Below are positions 20,734-29,003 of a DNA stretch of 64,000 bases, piece after piece. The stretch covers positions 124,001 through 188,000 of the forward strand of contig BPKM01000003.1 in the NCBI GenBank assembly GCA_026005135.1. The letters are read 5' to 3'. The stretch comes from Leptospiraceae bacterium (GTDB lineage: Bacteria; Spirochaetota; Leptospiria; Leptospirales; Leptonemataceae). Within the stretch, counting starts at the first letter, position 1. Each line of letters opens with the position of its first letter. Under the pieces are notes generated by a model, which was not told the origin of the DNA, made no database searches, and was given only the letters and a program-made list of their open reading frames with translations. A program made the translations under genes and the position numbers.

Positions 20734-21063
20734 TTAGTTTTTTACAGATGAATAAAATAAATAAATAACTAATTCTATACCAGCAGTTTGAATAAAAAGA
20801 TTTAGAAGTTCTTTATAATCAGTTAATATGCTTAGTTGCTCTAGTCCTTCCCAGTTCTTTTTATTTTTTATTAATTTTTTCCAATCTGGATGATGTTTGT
20901 TTAATAATTCTTCCCATTTTTCTTTTAAAATACCCGAGTTATTATTTTGAATATTTTTAAGATCTTCAAAAAGCTTATTAAAAGAAGATGGAATTATTTC
21001 CATTTTGTTCTCCTTTTTGCTTTTATAATAATTATTATATATGAAGTTTTGATAAAGTTTCAA
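20734..21063 (-). CDS. Small uncharacterised protein, possibly the N-terminal part of the HExxH protein
   Basis: These 109 residues have no recognised domain. They are mostly helical and charged (FEDLKNIQNNNSGILKEKWE, then GLEQLSILTDYKELLNLF). The encoded C-terminus (YSSVKN) ends at a run of six A, and the following frame continues as plausible protein into the metallopeptidase-like gene, so this may be the N-terminal portion of one frameshifted gene. An in-frame ATG at 21003 follows AAAAGGAG and may be the real start, giving a 90-residue product. Confidence 0.45.
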   Translation of the reverse strand: MKLYQNFIYNNYYKSKKENKMEIIPSSFNKLFEDLKNIQNNNSGILKEKWEELLNKHHPDWKKLIKNKKNWEGLEQLSILTDYKELLNLFIQTAGIELVIYLFYSSVKN

Positions 21064-21261
21064 AATTTTTTGTTTTTAACAATAAAATCTTCCACATTTA
21101 TATTTCTCTAATTACAATGAATACCAAAAATACATAACAAAAAATATTATATATGTTGTTGGGTTTTTGTAATTATAACTTTTAATTTTATTGAGTAAAA
21201 ATATATTTATACGAAACATTAATAAGTTGCAAAATGATTGATTCTTATTTTATTATTTTTT

Positions 21262-22164
21262 ATGGATAAGCCAAATATATTGATTAGTGCTTGTTTAAAT
21301 CAGGAAAAAGTTCGCTATAATGGTTTAAATATTCAATCTCCCCATATAGAAAAAATGAGAAATTATGTGAATTTTATTAATATATGTCCAGAAGTAGAGA
21401 TTGGTCTTGGAATTCCAAGAGAAGAATCAAAATTATTAAAAGAAAATGATAAATTCTATTTTATTTACACAAAAGATAATAAAGATTATACTCAACAAAT
21501 AGAAGATGTTTTTTTTAAAGTAAAAGATAAAATTTTTTTTGGTGTTGTTTTAAAATCTAAATCTCCCAGTTGTGGTATAAATTCCGCAAATTATTATAAA
21601 GATAGAGATTTTAAAAATCCAATAGGAAAGACAAATGGAATTTTTGCAAATAAATTATTACAGGAATTTCCTTATATTCCTTTTATTGATGATGGAAGAT
21701 TAAATGATGAAATATTAAATTATGAATTCTGGACAAAAGTTTTTTGTTATTATGAATTTTATAAGATAAAAGGAATAGAAGATTTAATAAATTTTCATAG
21801 TAATTATAAATTTTTATTTTATAGTTTTTCTTTAAAATGGGCAAAAAATTTAGGAATTATCATAGGAAATCATAAAAAAGATTTTAATAAAACACTAAAA
21901 GACTATAATAATGAATTTATTAAACTTTCTAAATTAAGATATAAAATAACCTTAGATATAAATGTAATGTTTCATCTATTTGGTTATTTTTCTAATAAAA
22001 TAAATTATAAAGAAAAACAATATTTCTTAACCTTAATAGATAAGTTCAGACATAGAAAAATAAATAGAAAAGTTTTAATAGAGCTTTTTCGAATTTATTG
22101 CCTTCGATTCGAAAATCCTTATCTATTAAGGCAAAAGTATTTTAATCCTTTTCCCGAATATTAG
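21262..22164 (+). CDS. DUF523 + DUF1722 (YbgA-like) protein
   Basis: The N-terminal DUF523 domain has ISACLNQEKVRYNG, CPEVEIGLGIPREES and LKSKSPSCGI, whose conserved cysteines suggest metal or Fe-S binding. The C-terminal DUF1722 region begins near residue 165 with LINFHSNYKFLFYSF. This fusion matches the bacterial YbgA-type family, often found near photolyase genes and of unsettled function. I start at ATG 21262 (MDKPNILISACL) rather than the in-frame TTG at 21238, since the homology starts there; TTGCAA lies 35 bases upstream of it. The 198 bases before it hold no gene. Confidence 0.85.
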   Translation: MDKPNILISACLNQEKVRYNGLNIQSPHIEKMRNYVNFINICPEVEIGLGIPREESKLLKENDKFYFIYTKDNKDYTQQIEDVFFKVKDKIFFGVVLKSKSPSCGINSANYYKDRDFKNPIGKTNGIFANKLLQEFPYIPFIDDGRLNDEILNYEFWTKVFCYYEFYKIKGIEDLINFHSNYKFLFYSFSLKWAKNLGIIIGNHKKDFNKTLKDYNNEFIKLSKLRYKITLDINVMFHLFGYFSNKINYKEKQYFLTLIDKFRHRKINRKVLIELFRIYCLRFENPYLLRQKYFNPFPEY

Positions 22165-22170
22165 TGGATT

Positions 22171-22560
22171 CTAAGCTATTTTCTGATTATAAGGATTCTG
22201 TAATGGTTCTGCAATTTCATATAAATCTGTTAAACAGATTGTTTTATGGGAAATATGCTCTTTATTAAAATGTAATAAACGTTCTCTATAAATATCATCT
22301 TCATGAATCCAGGAAGTAGAAATTTCTCCTGTAAGAGATTTATATTGTACTACAACATAATAAATCATAGAGTCGAGTTTTAATAAAGTGATTTTTAATT
22401 TCTTGGGTGGTAATTCTAAAAGTAACTTTTTAATTTTTAAATTTTCCTGATAATATTTTGATTTTGATGGAAATTGTTCATCCCAATGTATTAAATCATT
22501 TAAAATCTTAATAAAATCTTCTTTTCGGATTTTCAATTCTCTTATTTCTTCGAAATACAT
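22171..22560 (-). CDS. Hypothetical protein, 129 residues
   Basis: Unrecognised. It is a charged, probably soluble protein with an N-terminal helix (MYFEEIRELKIRKEDF), an acidic/aromatic middle (DLIHWDEQFPSK) and a short beta-rich segment YYVVVQYKSLTGEIS. A strong Shine-Dalgarno sequence GGGAGG precedes the ATG, which supports real expression. It is convergent with the DUF523 gene, six bases apart. Confidence 0.6.
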   Translation of the reverse strand: MYFEEIRELKIRKEDFIKILNDLIHWDEQFPSKSKYYQENLKIKKLLLELPPKKLKITLLKLDSMIYYVVVQYKSLTGEISTSWIHEDDIYRERLLHFNKEHISHKTICLTDLYEIAEPLQNPYNQKIA

Positions 22561-22707
22561 TTTATCCTCCCTGTGATTTTTATTTCTATTATCTATATTT
22601 GTAAGATAAATAATTTAAAAAAATATTATTGTAAAACCTAAAAAAATAAAAAAAATAAAAAATTTTCAATATATGAAAAACTTATATTTAAAATAAAATA
22701 GAATTTT

Positions 22708-23401
22708 CGTAAGTGTTCAAACAACGCCGTATAATTTATAGTTCCTATTAATTTTGCTTCTAAATTGTGATTTTATCATTAAAAAATTTGATTTTCATCT
22801 CTTATTTTTTTGGTAAGATTTTTAATAAAAATTAGACTATAATTATTGATGGCTACATATACAAGAAAAAATATCCAAAGTCCTAACCAAGAACTGGAAG
22901 CATCAAGTAATACTGTAATTTTACACTTTATGATTTATTTACCCTATAAAGATGATTTGCAGGATCTAAGAAATCAGCATTCCAGCTATTCGGATATGTT
23001 TTTATTTCTTATTTCTAAATACATAGAAAGACTAAAAAAATTAGCAAATCAAAAGAAAACCAGTAAAAAAATCTATCAGATAGTATGTAATGATTATGAA
23101 CATTATTCTGTAAGAGTAAGTCAGAATATTCATCAATTATTAAAGGATATATCCGAGATGACGGGTTATAGTATAAGCCATATTATAAGATTACTAATAG
23201 AATGGGAATGTTATAGAAGGTTTGATGATAAGGTATCTCTATTAAGGGTTCCGTTAAGGGAAATTGGCCGTGAATTTGTAACAAGTATTACAGAGATCAG
23301 GATAGAGCATCGATTTTACAGAGCAAGGGAGCTAGTAGAAGAAGACGTCGAAATATTATGTGCTTAAAATAATTTACGAAAATTTAAATTGATCGCTTAC
23401 G
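22708..23401 (+). mobile_element. Compact mobile unit carrying a DUF1564-like gene (copy A)
   Basis: The unit begins CGTAAGTGTTCAAA and ends TTGATCGCTTACG, so its ends are inverted repeats of about 13 bases (consensus CGTAAGCGWTCAA). It is flanked by the perfect direct repeat AATTTT (22702-22707 and 23402-23407), as expected of a 6-bp target duplication. The only gene inside is at 22849-23367. A second copy in the opposite orientation (35799-36486) matches over the whole length, including the 140-bp non-coding leader, and has its own, different 6-bp repeat. No transposase motif is visible. A MITE sits 17 bases beyond its right end. Confidence 0.78.
22849..23367 (+). CDS. DUF1564-like protein carried by a mobile unit (copy A)
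   Basis: The 172-residue product resembles the layout of the Leptospira family DUF1564: an initial hydrophobic strand (VILHFMIYLPY), a helical stretch with LISKYIERLKKL, a KKIYQ element, then a strand-helix-helix segment (HYSVRVSQNIHQLLKDI / GYSISHIIRLLIEWE) recalling a ribbon-helix-helix fold. Such a fold would suggest DNA binding, but function is unknown. The ATG at 22849 is preferred over the adjoining TTG at 22846. Copy B differs at 13 of 172 positions, mostly conservative, so both seem to be kept in frame. No DDE or HUH catalytic motif is seen. Confidence 0.72.
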   Translation: MATYTRKNIQSPNQELEASSNTVILHFMIYLPYKDDLQDLRNQHSSYSDMFLFLISKYIERLKKLANQKKTSKKIYQIVCNDYEHYSVRVSQNIHQLLKDISEMTGYSISHIIRLLIEWECYRRFDDKVSLLRVPLREIGREFVTSITEIRIEHRFYRARELVEEDVEILCA

Positions 23402-23418
23402 AATTTTCTTATTAGAAG

Positions 23419-23577
23419 GGCTCTGTTGCATAAAAGTTAATGATTTGCTTTTTATAAAATATTTATCAACATTCTTAGACAATTTTTCATGATATAAAAT
23501 AAATGTTGAATTTTTAAACATATGTTAGTATAATTTGAAAAAATTTTGCTTTAAAATGAGAGTTATGCAACAAAGCC
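23419..23577 (+). mobile_element. 159-bp MITE with IS903-like ends (copy 1)
   Basis: The element has GGCTCTGTTGCATAA at the left and TTATGCAACAAAGCC at the right, a 15-bp inverted repeat with one mismatch. The right end resembles the IS903 (IS5 family) terminus. It aligns along its whole length with the copy at 63008-63185 in the same orientation. There is no coding capacity. A clean target duplication is not visible here (ATTAG occurs on both sides but offset). The rest of the gap 23371-23675 is AT-rich with no gene. Confidence 0.75.
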
Positions 23578-23675
23578 CCATTAGGTTTGGTTAATATATT
23601 ATTTATGTGATATGTTAATTTATATAAAATAAAAAAATATTTGAAAACATATAAATATATATTTTGCTGTGAAAA

Positions 23676-25529
23676 ATGTCAGTAATTAAATTTTATGTAA
23701 ATTTATTGATAACATCATTTTATTTATTTTTAAAAGATAAATTGCAAATTCGTGCAAATGCTATTGCATATTCTATTATTGTTGCAATAATCCCTTTATT
23801 AACAGTTTTAATGCGTATAGCAAATATCAATCAACAGGAATTATTAGAAAATATAAATAGAATTTTTTCAATTTATGGTATAACTGGAGCGCAACCAATT
23901 ATAGAAATTATACAGGATATTTTAAGTAGAGCTAATACAATAAGTGGGATAGGGTTAATTTTTCTAATCTATGCTTCTTTAAATATATTTCAACATTTAG
24001 AAGAAAGTGCAAATCAAATTTTTAGAGTAGAATCACGTGGATTTTTAATTAGAACGTCTATTTATACAAGTTGGCTTGTCTTTATACCCTTGGTATTAGT
24101 ATTTCTATTTGATTTTTCTAAAAAGATTCAAAATATATTAACACCTCCAGATAATATTAGTATAGTTAATAATGGAAAGAAATTTTTTATACTTGATGAA
24201 AGTAAGAAAATAGAAATTTATAATCAGGATTTTCATTTCCAGGAAACAATTGATTTTATAAAAAAAACGGATTTATTAGCACTAAATAGAAAAATTATTA
24301 TTAATCAGGAAGAATTTAATTATGATTTAACAGGTGATTCTATAAAAACTTTTATAAAAGAAGCAGTTAAATTAGAAATTGATAGAGATTTAGTTTTAGT
24401 TGTTTGTAATCCAGGTTTTTTATTTTTTAGTTTAGATGCTGGATTTAATTGGGATTTTCGATATTTTATTTTTTCTAATAAAGGAAAATCCTTTGAATTA
24501 CCAATTATTGAAGATATAAAAACTTTTAGAAATCAAATCTATGTTTTATTAACTTTGGGAAAACAAACTTATTTATATATTTTAGATAAAGGTTATTTTG
24601 ATGTAATAAAAAGATTTGTTTTTGATTCTTTTTATAATAAAATTTATATTTATGAAAATCGAATCTTTTTAACAGGGCAGGGAATGTTACTATTTAGTGA
24701 TATTGGTTTATGGGATTGGAATTATATAACAATACCACAAATTAATTTCACTTTTGATTCTATTTTTATGAATCCAGACTTTGCGATATTTTTATCAGCA
24801 ACAAAAAGGGTGTTTATTTTTGAAAACGGAAAGATCTTCTATCCTTTAATTCGTATTAATCAATTGAATCATATAATAAATTTAAAAATATTTAATGATG
24901 GTAAAGGATTTATTATTGGAACAGATATCCGTTTTACATTGAACTATGGAAGAGATTGGTATATAACAAAATTCTATGATATTAATAATAAAGAAATAAA
25001 ACTTTTTCCAATTAATGATGTTTATAAAAAAAAGAATACATTTTATTTTATTGGTGATAATAGGAGTATATATGTAGCAGAAATTTTTTCTATTGCTATT
25101 GATCCAGTAACAGATTTACCTTTAATAAAATTCAAAGTTCATTATAAAAATGAGATTTCAAAATTAAGATTATATCTTCCCGGAATAATAGTATTGTTAT
25201 TAAATTATACATATATTGTTATATTATTTACATTTTTTTATATGATTTTACCCAATAAGAAAATACCTATAAAATCTGCATTTATTGGTGGTTTGATTGG
25301 TTCTATAGGAACAATCTTATTTATGGGAATTTTTAAATTTTTACTACCATTTTTTACAAGTTCCAGATTAATTTATGGTATATGGTTTTCTATACCTATT
25401 GCTATGATGATTTTATTAATAACTATAGAAATTTTTTTGTTTGGTTTAGAGGTTACCAGGGTTCATATGAATCCTAATCTAGTATCTAATAAAATTTATA
25501 AAAAATTTTTGAACTATCTTAAAAAATAG
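23676..25529 (+). CDS. YihY/BrkB-family membrane protein with a large beta-propeller-like insertion
   Basis: Residues 1-155 and 495-605 match the YihY/UPF0761 (formerly 'ribonuclease BN-like') membrane family: ANAIAYSIIVAIIPLLTVL, ASLNIFQHLEESANQIF, and at the end IYGIWFSIPIAMMILLITIE with FLFGLEV. Between the membrane halves is an insertion of about 340 residues with repeated beta-strand blocks and Asp-box/BNR-like turns SLDAGFNW (252-259), SDIGLWDW (341-348) and TLNYGRDW (421-428), suggesting a propeller outside the membrane. Ordinary YihY proteins have about 280-420 residues; this one has 617. Function is unknown in the whole family. Confidence 0.8.
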   Translation: MSVIKFYVNLLITSFYLFLKDKLQIRANAIAYSIIVAIIPLLTVLMRIANINQQELLENINRIFSIYGITGAQPIIEIIQDILSRANTISGIGLIFLIYASLNIFQHLEESANQIFRVESRGFLIRTSIYTSWLVFIPLVLVFLFDFSKKIQNILTPPDNISIVNNGKKFFILDESKKIEIYNQDFHFQETIDFIKKTDLLALNRKIIINQEEFNYDLTGDSIKTFIKEAVKLEIDRDLVLVVCNPGFLFFSLDAGFNWDFRYFIFSNKGKSFELPIIEDIKTFRNQIYVLLTLGKQTYLYILDKGYFDVIKRFVFDSFYNKIYIYENRIFLTGQGMLLFSDIGLWDWNYITIPQINFTFDSIFMNPDFAIFLSATKRVFIFENGKIFYPLIRINQLNHIINLKIFNDGKGFIIGTDIRFTLNYGRDWYITKFYDINNKEIKLFPINDVYKKKNTFYFIGDNRSIYVAEIFSIAIDPVTDLPLIKFKVHYKNEISKLRLYLPGIIVLLLNYTYIVILFTFFYMILPNKKIPIKSAFIGGLIGSIGTILFMGIFKFLLPFFTSSRLIYGIWFSIPIAMMILLITIEIFLFGLEVTRVHMNPNLVSNKIYKKFLNYLKK

Positions 25530-25559
25530 ATTGTTTTTATAACGATAAAAGCATAACTT

Positions 25560-25946
25560 TTATTTATGTTTTAATCGTGTGTCTTTTATGAATAAGTACA
25601 TAGATAAAATGTAAATAATTAAGGTAATGATTAAAACAAAAAAATCTACTAATTGTTCCTCTGGATAAATTTTAAATTGATTTAATAGATAGGTAATATA
25701 GGAATTAGGTAGATCTTCTTCTCCCTGTTTATATTTTACTTTCCAGTGATATTCTGTAATTGGACAATAGCCAAAACCATAAAAATAACCTACAAAAAAC
25801 CAGAAAAGAAATACAATATTTAAACTTAAAAAATGAAATTTTCGATACTTTTTAAATAACCAACCAGTTAAATTCCATAATATAATAGATAAATGTAAAA
25901 AATGAAAAAAGTAATCTAAAAAAATCAATTCTATTTTATTAATCAT
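25560..25946 (-). CDS. DUF2784-like small membrane protein
   Basis: This 128-residue protein has three to four hydrophobic helices and the DUF2784 landmark GFGYCPITEYHWKVKYKQG followed by SYITYLLNQ. An N-terminal helix (HFLHLSIILWNLTGWLF) and a C-terminal helix near residues 100-120 frame the motif. The family has no known role. It converges on the yihY-like gene, with 30 bases between the ends. Confidence 0.7.
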   Translation of the reverse strand: MINKIELIFLDYFFHFLHLSIILWNLTGWLFKKYRKFHFLSLNIVFLFWFFVGYFYGFGYCPITEYHWKVKYKQGEEDLPNSYITYLLNQFKIYPEEQLVDFFVLIITLIIYILSMYLFIKDTRLKHK

Positions 25947-26002
25947 ATATTTAATTTGTTTTTAAAACATTGATAAGAAAGCAAGAATTTTAAATAAAAG
26001 TA

Positions 26003-26030
26003 TTGACTTATAGTAATTTTTCTTTATTTT
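26003..26030 (+). promoter_or_regulatory. Putative promoter, TTGACT 37 bases before the ATG
   Basis: TTGACT (26003-26008) is followed after 16 bases by TATTTT (26025-26030). The predicted transcription start is about three bases before the ATG at 26040, and there is no Shine-Dalgarno sequence. Confidence 0.4.
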
Positions 26031-26039
26031 GTTAATTGT

Positions 26040-26861
26040 ATGAAATATATTAAAGGAGATCCAAAATCCCCCTCAGGATCATTAATTGCATTTAGTGAAG
26101 TAAAGGGATATAATCCAATAGAACCAGATGCTAAAATTTTAGCTGTACATATAGTGGTAAGTCCATTGTCGGCACATTCTTATAATTATCCTGTTGTCGT
26201 TTTCCCAGTATCAGCTTTTAATAATAAAAGTCATTTTTTTAAAATTGTAGATTTTATTGGAAATTGTGATGTTATACAATTAGAAGATTTTAAAATCCCA
26301 GAAAACGAAGATCAAGAAGAATATATAAAAAAACGTATGAAAATGCTAAATGATATCGTTCAGGATTATGTAGATGCATTTCAAAGAAAATATGCTAATT
26401 CTATTCAAGAACAGGATTTAGCAATTTTTGATTATTTATTGGATTTTGAGCAATTAACATTACCACCTAAGGGTAGCTTAAATTCTAAAATAAAGAAGCG
26501 AAAAAAGAAAGAAAATCCTTTAAATTTAGAAGAAAGTTTAAAAAATTTAGAACAATTATTAAGTAATGTACAAAGAAATTTAGAATCTGCTAAATCTTCT
26601 AAAAAAACAAATATAAAAACAGCAAGAAAGAGTTCAAAAAAAAGTCAAAATATAAAAATTGATGAATTTAAACCATATATTACTTTTATAAAAAAATATC
26701 ATCCAGAAATTGATATTATAAATTTTGAAAAAGCATTAGAAAATAATGATATACATTTAGCTAATTTATATTTGCAAAAATATTATGCTATTATTGATGA
26801 AAGATATGAAACAGCTCAATACTTTCAGAATAAAATCAATGCTTTAGAAAAGAAAAATTAA
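26040..26861 (+). CDS. Conserved-looking hypothetical protein with a UVR-like C-terminus
   Basis: No family is recognised for the 273-residue product. Residues 1-90 form a compact, partly beta domain (DAKILAVHIVVSPLSAHSYN, PVVVFPVSAF). Residues 145-205 are lysine-rich and coiled-coil-like. The last 40 residues (LANLYLQKYYAIIDERYETA, then QYFQNKINALE) resemble the UVR helical motif seen in UvrB/UvrC and McsA. It appears to head a run with the aldo-keto reductase, the TPR protein and the bactofilin. Confidence 0.6.
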   Translation: MKYIKGDPKSPSGSLIAFSEVKGYNPIEPDAKILAVHIVVSPLSAHSYNYPVVVFPVSAFNNKSHFFKIVDFIGNCDVIQLEDFKIPENEDQEEYIKKRMKMLNDIVQDYVDAFQRKYANSIQEQDLAIFDYLLDFEQLTLPPKGSLNSKIKKRKKKENPLNLEESLKNLEQLLSNVQRNLESAKSSKKTNIKTARKSSKKSQNIKIDEFKPYITFIKKYHPEIDIINFEKALENNDIHLANLYLQKYYAIIDERYETAQYFQNKINALEKKN

Positions 26862-26879
26862 AGTTTTATAAACTTTTTT

Positions 26880-28364
26880 ATGAAAATTTCTGGATCAGCT
26901 TCTATTGATGGAACAGAATTGTATTTTAATAAAATTAGAAAATCCTATCCAGATTTAATTACAGATAGCTGGTATAGAAAAATAAAAGGGTTAAATTTTA
27001 TTCCCAGTCGTTTAGGATTTGGTTCTTATCGCGTTCATTATCAAAATAAAGAACATGTAGATGCATTAAGAGAAGCATTATTAAGTGGTATTAATGTAAT
27101 AGATACAGCTTGTAATTATGGAGATGGTGCTTCTGAATTACTTATTGGTAATGTTATCAAAGAATTAGTTGATGCGAAACGTATAAAAAGAGAAGAAATA
27201 ATTTTAATTACAAAAGCTGGATATATTCAAGGAAAAAATTTAAAATTATATTTAGAAAAGAATTTTCCAGAAACAGTTAAAATATCGGACACATTATATC
27301 ATTCTATCCATCCAGAATTTCTAGAAATTCAATTAGAGATTTCTTTACGAAGGTTAGGATTAGAAACAATAGATGTATTTTTACTACATAATCCAGAATA
27401 TTATTTAAAAGTTTATGGGGATAAAAATATTTATTTAAAAAGAATAGAAAAAGCTCTATATTTTTTAGAAAAAAAGCGCGAAGAAAAAATAATTCAATAT
27501 TATGGAATATCATCAAATACTTTTATTTTACCTCCAGCGCATAGAGAACATACAGATTTAAAAAGTATATTAAATTTTGCTCCAGATGGATTTAAAGTTG
27601 TCCAGTTCCCAGCAAATTTACTAGAGACAGGTTATAAAGAAAAATATGATAATACACAATCATTTTTGGATTTAGCAAAAGAATATCATTTATGGACATT
27701 ATCGAATCGACCCTTTAATGTTATTTATCAAAATAAATTATATAGATTTGCAAGATTACCTAATGAACCAGAAGAAGGAGAAAAAAATCCCGAATCTGTT
27801 ATGCTTCATTTAGAAGAACGATTAAAAGAATTAGAAAGTCAAATCTTATCTATTCTTTCCGACAAACATTTTCGTTTTGATGAAAAATATCCTTCGCCTT
27901 TTGAAACAATTGAATATTATAAAAACTATATAGATGATCCAGAATCTATTTATACTTTTATAAGATCGGTTTCTTTTCATATACAAAAAACAGTTTCTTA
28001 TATTCGTTTTTTAATTTTAGATAATGATAAAAAAAATGAAAATAAAAAAGATATGCATTTAAAAATATATGATAGTTATTTAAAAGTTTTAAATCATATT
28101 TTATTATTTTTACCAACCTACATTCAATATAAAAATCATCTAAAAATGAAAGATATAGAAAATCAATTGGCAAAATTAGATAAAAGATTGGAAAATTTAC
28201 CATTAACATTACAGGTTATATTTATACTTCTAAATGATGGTATTGATACTGTACTGGCTGGTATGCGTAAGGTTCCTTATGTTAGACAGTTACAGAAAAT
28301 CTTTCAAATAAAAATTCCCGATCAAAAAATTATTGCCAAACCGAAAATTCTATTAAATTTATAG
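26880..28364 (+). CDS. Aldo/keto reductase family protein (long form)
   Basis: The first 280 residues follow the aldo/keto reductase barrel: PSRLGFGSYRVHYQ, the DTACNYGDGASE block with the catalytic D and Y, ITKAGYIQG, the LEISLRRLGLETIDVFLLHN strand, and PAHREHTD. Residues 300-450 are an unusual extra helical region before the closing AGMRKVPYVRQL segment, which corresponds to the NADP-binding end of the barrel. The total of 494 residues is longer than the usual 280-340. No membrane segment or signal peptide is present. Substrate unknown. Confidence 0.82.
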   Translation: MKISGSASIDGTELYFNKIRKSYPDLITDSWYRKIKGLNFIPSRLGFGSYRVHYQNKEHVDALREALLSGINVIDTACNYGDGASELLIGNVIKELVDAKRIKREEIILITKAGYIQGKNLKLYLEKNFPETVKISDTLYHSIHPEFLEIQLEISLRRLGLETIDVFLLHNPEYYLKVYGDKNIYLKRIEKALYFLEKKREEKIIQYYGISSNTFILPPAHREHTDLKSILNFAPDGFKVVQFPANLLETGYKEKYDNTQSFLDLAKEYHLWTLSNRPFNVIYQNKLYRFARLPNEPEEGEKNPESVMLHLEERLKELESQILSILSDKHFRFDEKYPSPFETIEYYKNYIDDPESIYTFIRSVSFHIQKTVSYIRFLILDNDKKNENKKDMHLKIYDSYLKVLNHILLFLPTYIQYKNHLKMKDIENQLAKLDKRLENLPLTLQVIFILLNDGIDTVLAGMRKVPYVRQLQKIFQIKIPDQKIIAKPKILLNL

Positions 28365-28368
28365 ATTT

Positions 28369-28587
28369 ATGACAGAACAAAAATTAAAATTATTAGAACA
28401 GTACAATAAAGCATTATCTCTATATAAAAAAAGAAAATGGGAAGAAGCATTAAAAGAATTTCAAAAAGCATTGGAAATTGTTCCAGATGATGGACCATCT
28501 AAATTATATATAGAAAGATGTAAAGAATACATAAAAAATCCACCACCAGAAGATTGGGATGGAGTTTATGTTATGAAAACAAAATAA
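28369..28587 (+). CDS. Short TPR protein resembling the tail of adenylate cyclases
   Basis: The 72 residues hold one and a half TPR repeats (QYNKALSLYKKRKWEEALKE, FQKALEIVPDDGPSKLY) followed by IERCKEYIKNPPPEDWDG and VYVMKTK. That ending is typical of the TPR tail of class III adenylate cyclases, here encoded alone, four bases after the aldo/keto reductase. It may be a free-standing adaptor or a remnant of a cyclase. Confidence 0.7.
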   Translation: MTEQKLKLLEQYNKALSLYKKRKWEEALKEFQKALEIVPDDGPSKLYIERCKEYIKNPPPEDWDGVYVMKTK

Positions 28588-28622
28588 AATTGCCGTTAAA
28601 CTTTTTTTAAAAAAATAGGCTT

Positions 28623-29003
28623 ATGGCTAAAAAACTATCTATTCAAGAGACCAATAGTGCAGAAACCATTTTCGAAGAAGGTACCTATTTTCATGGAGTA
28701 TTAGAATTTGAAAAACCATTATTAATAAATGGATTCTTTGAAGGAGAAATTCGTTCGAAAGGAACATTAATTATTGGAGAAAAAGGAAAAGTAAAAGCAA
28801 ATATAAAAGCTGGTACAGTGATTGTAGGAGGAGAAGTTATAGGAAATATAGAAGCATATCAGAAAATTGAAATGCTTAATACAGGTAAAATTATTGGTAA
28901 TATTAGAACAGCAAAATTATTTATTGCAGAAGGTGTTATTTTCGATGGTAATTGCGAGATGTTAAGTCAGGATGAAATTAATGAATTAAAGACTTCTTTA
29001 TAA
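28623..29003 (+). CDS. Bactofilin
   Basis: This is a polymer-forming cytoskeletal protein (DUF583) of 126 residues. The beta-helix core shows the regular short repeats EEGTYFHGVLEFEKPLLING, FFEGEIRSKGTLIIGEKG, KANIKAGTVIVGGEVIGNIE and GKIIGNIRTAKLFIAEG. Bactofilins assemble on the inner membrane and shape the cell or its wall. The 3' end overlaps the convergent glycosyltransferase gene by 37 bases. Confidence 0.93.
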   Translation: MAKKLSIQETNSAETIFEEGTYFHGVLEFEKPLLINGFFEGEIRSKGTLIIGEKGKVKANIKAGTVIVGGEVIGNIEAYQKIEMLNTGKIIGNIRTAKLFIAEGVIFDGNCEMLSQDEINELKTSL

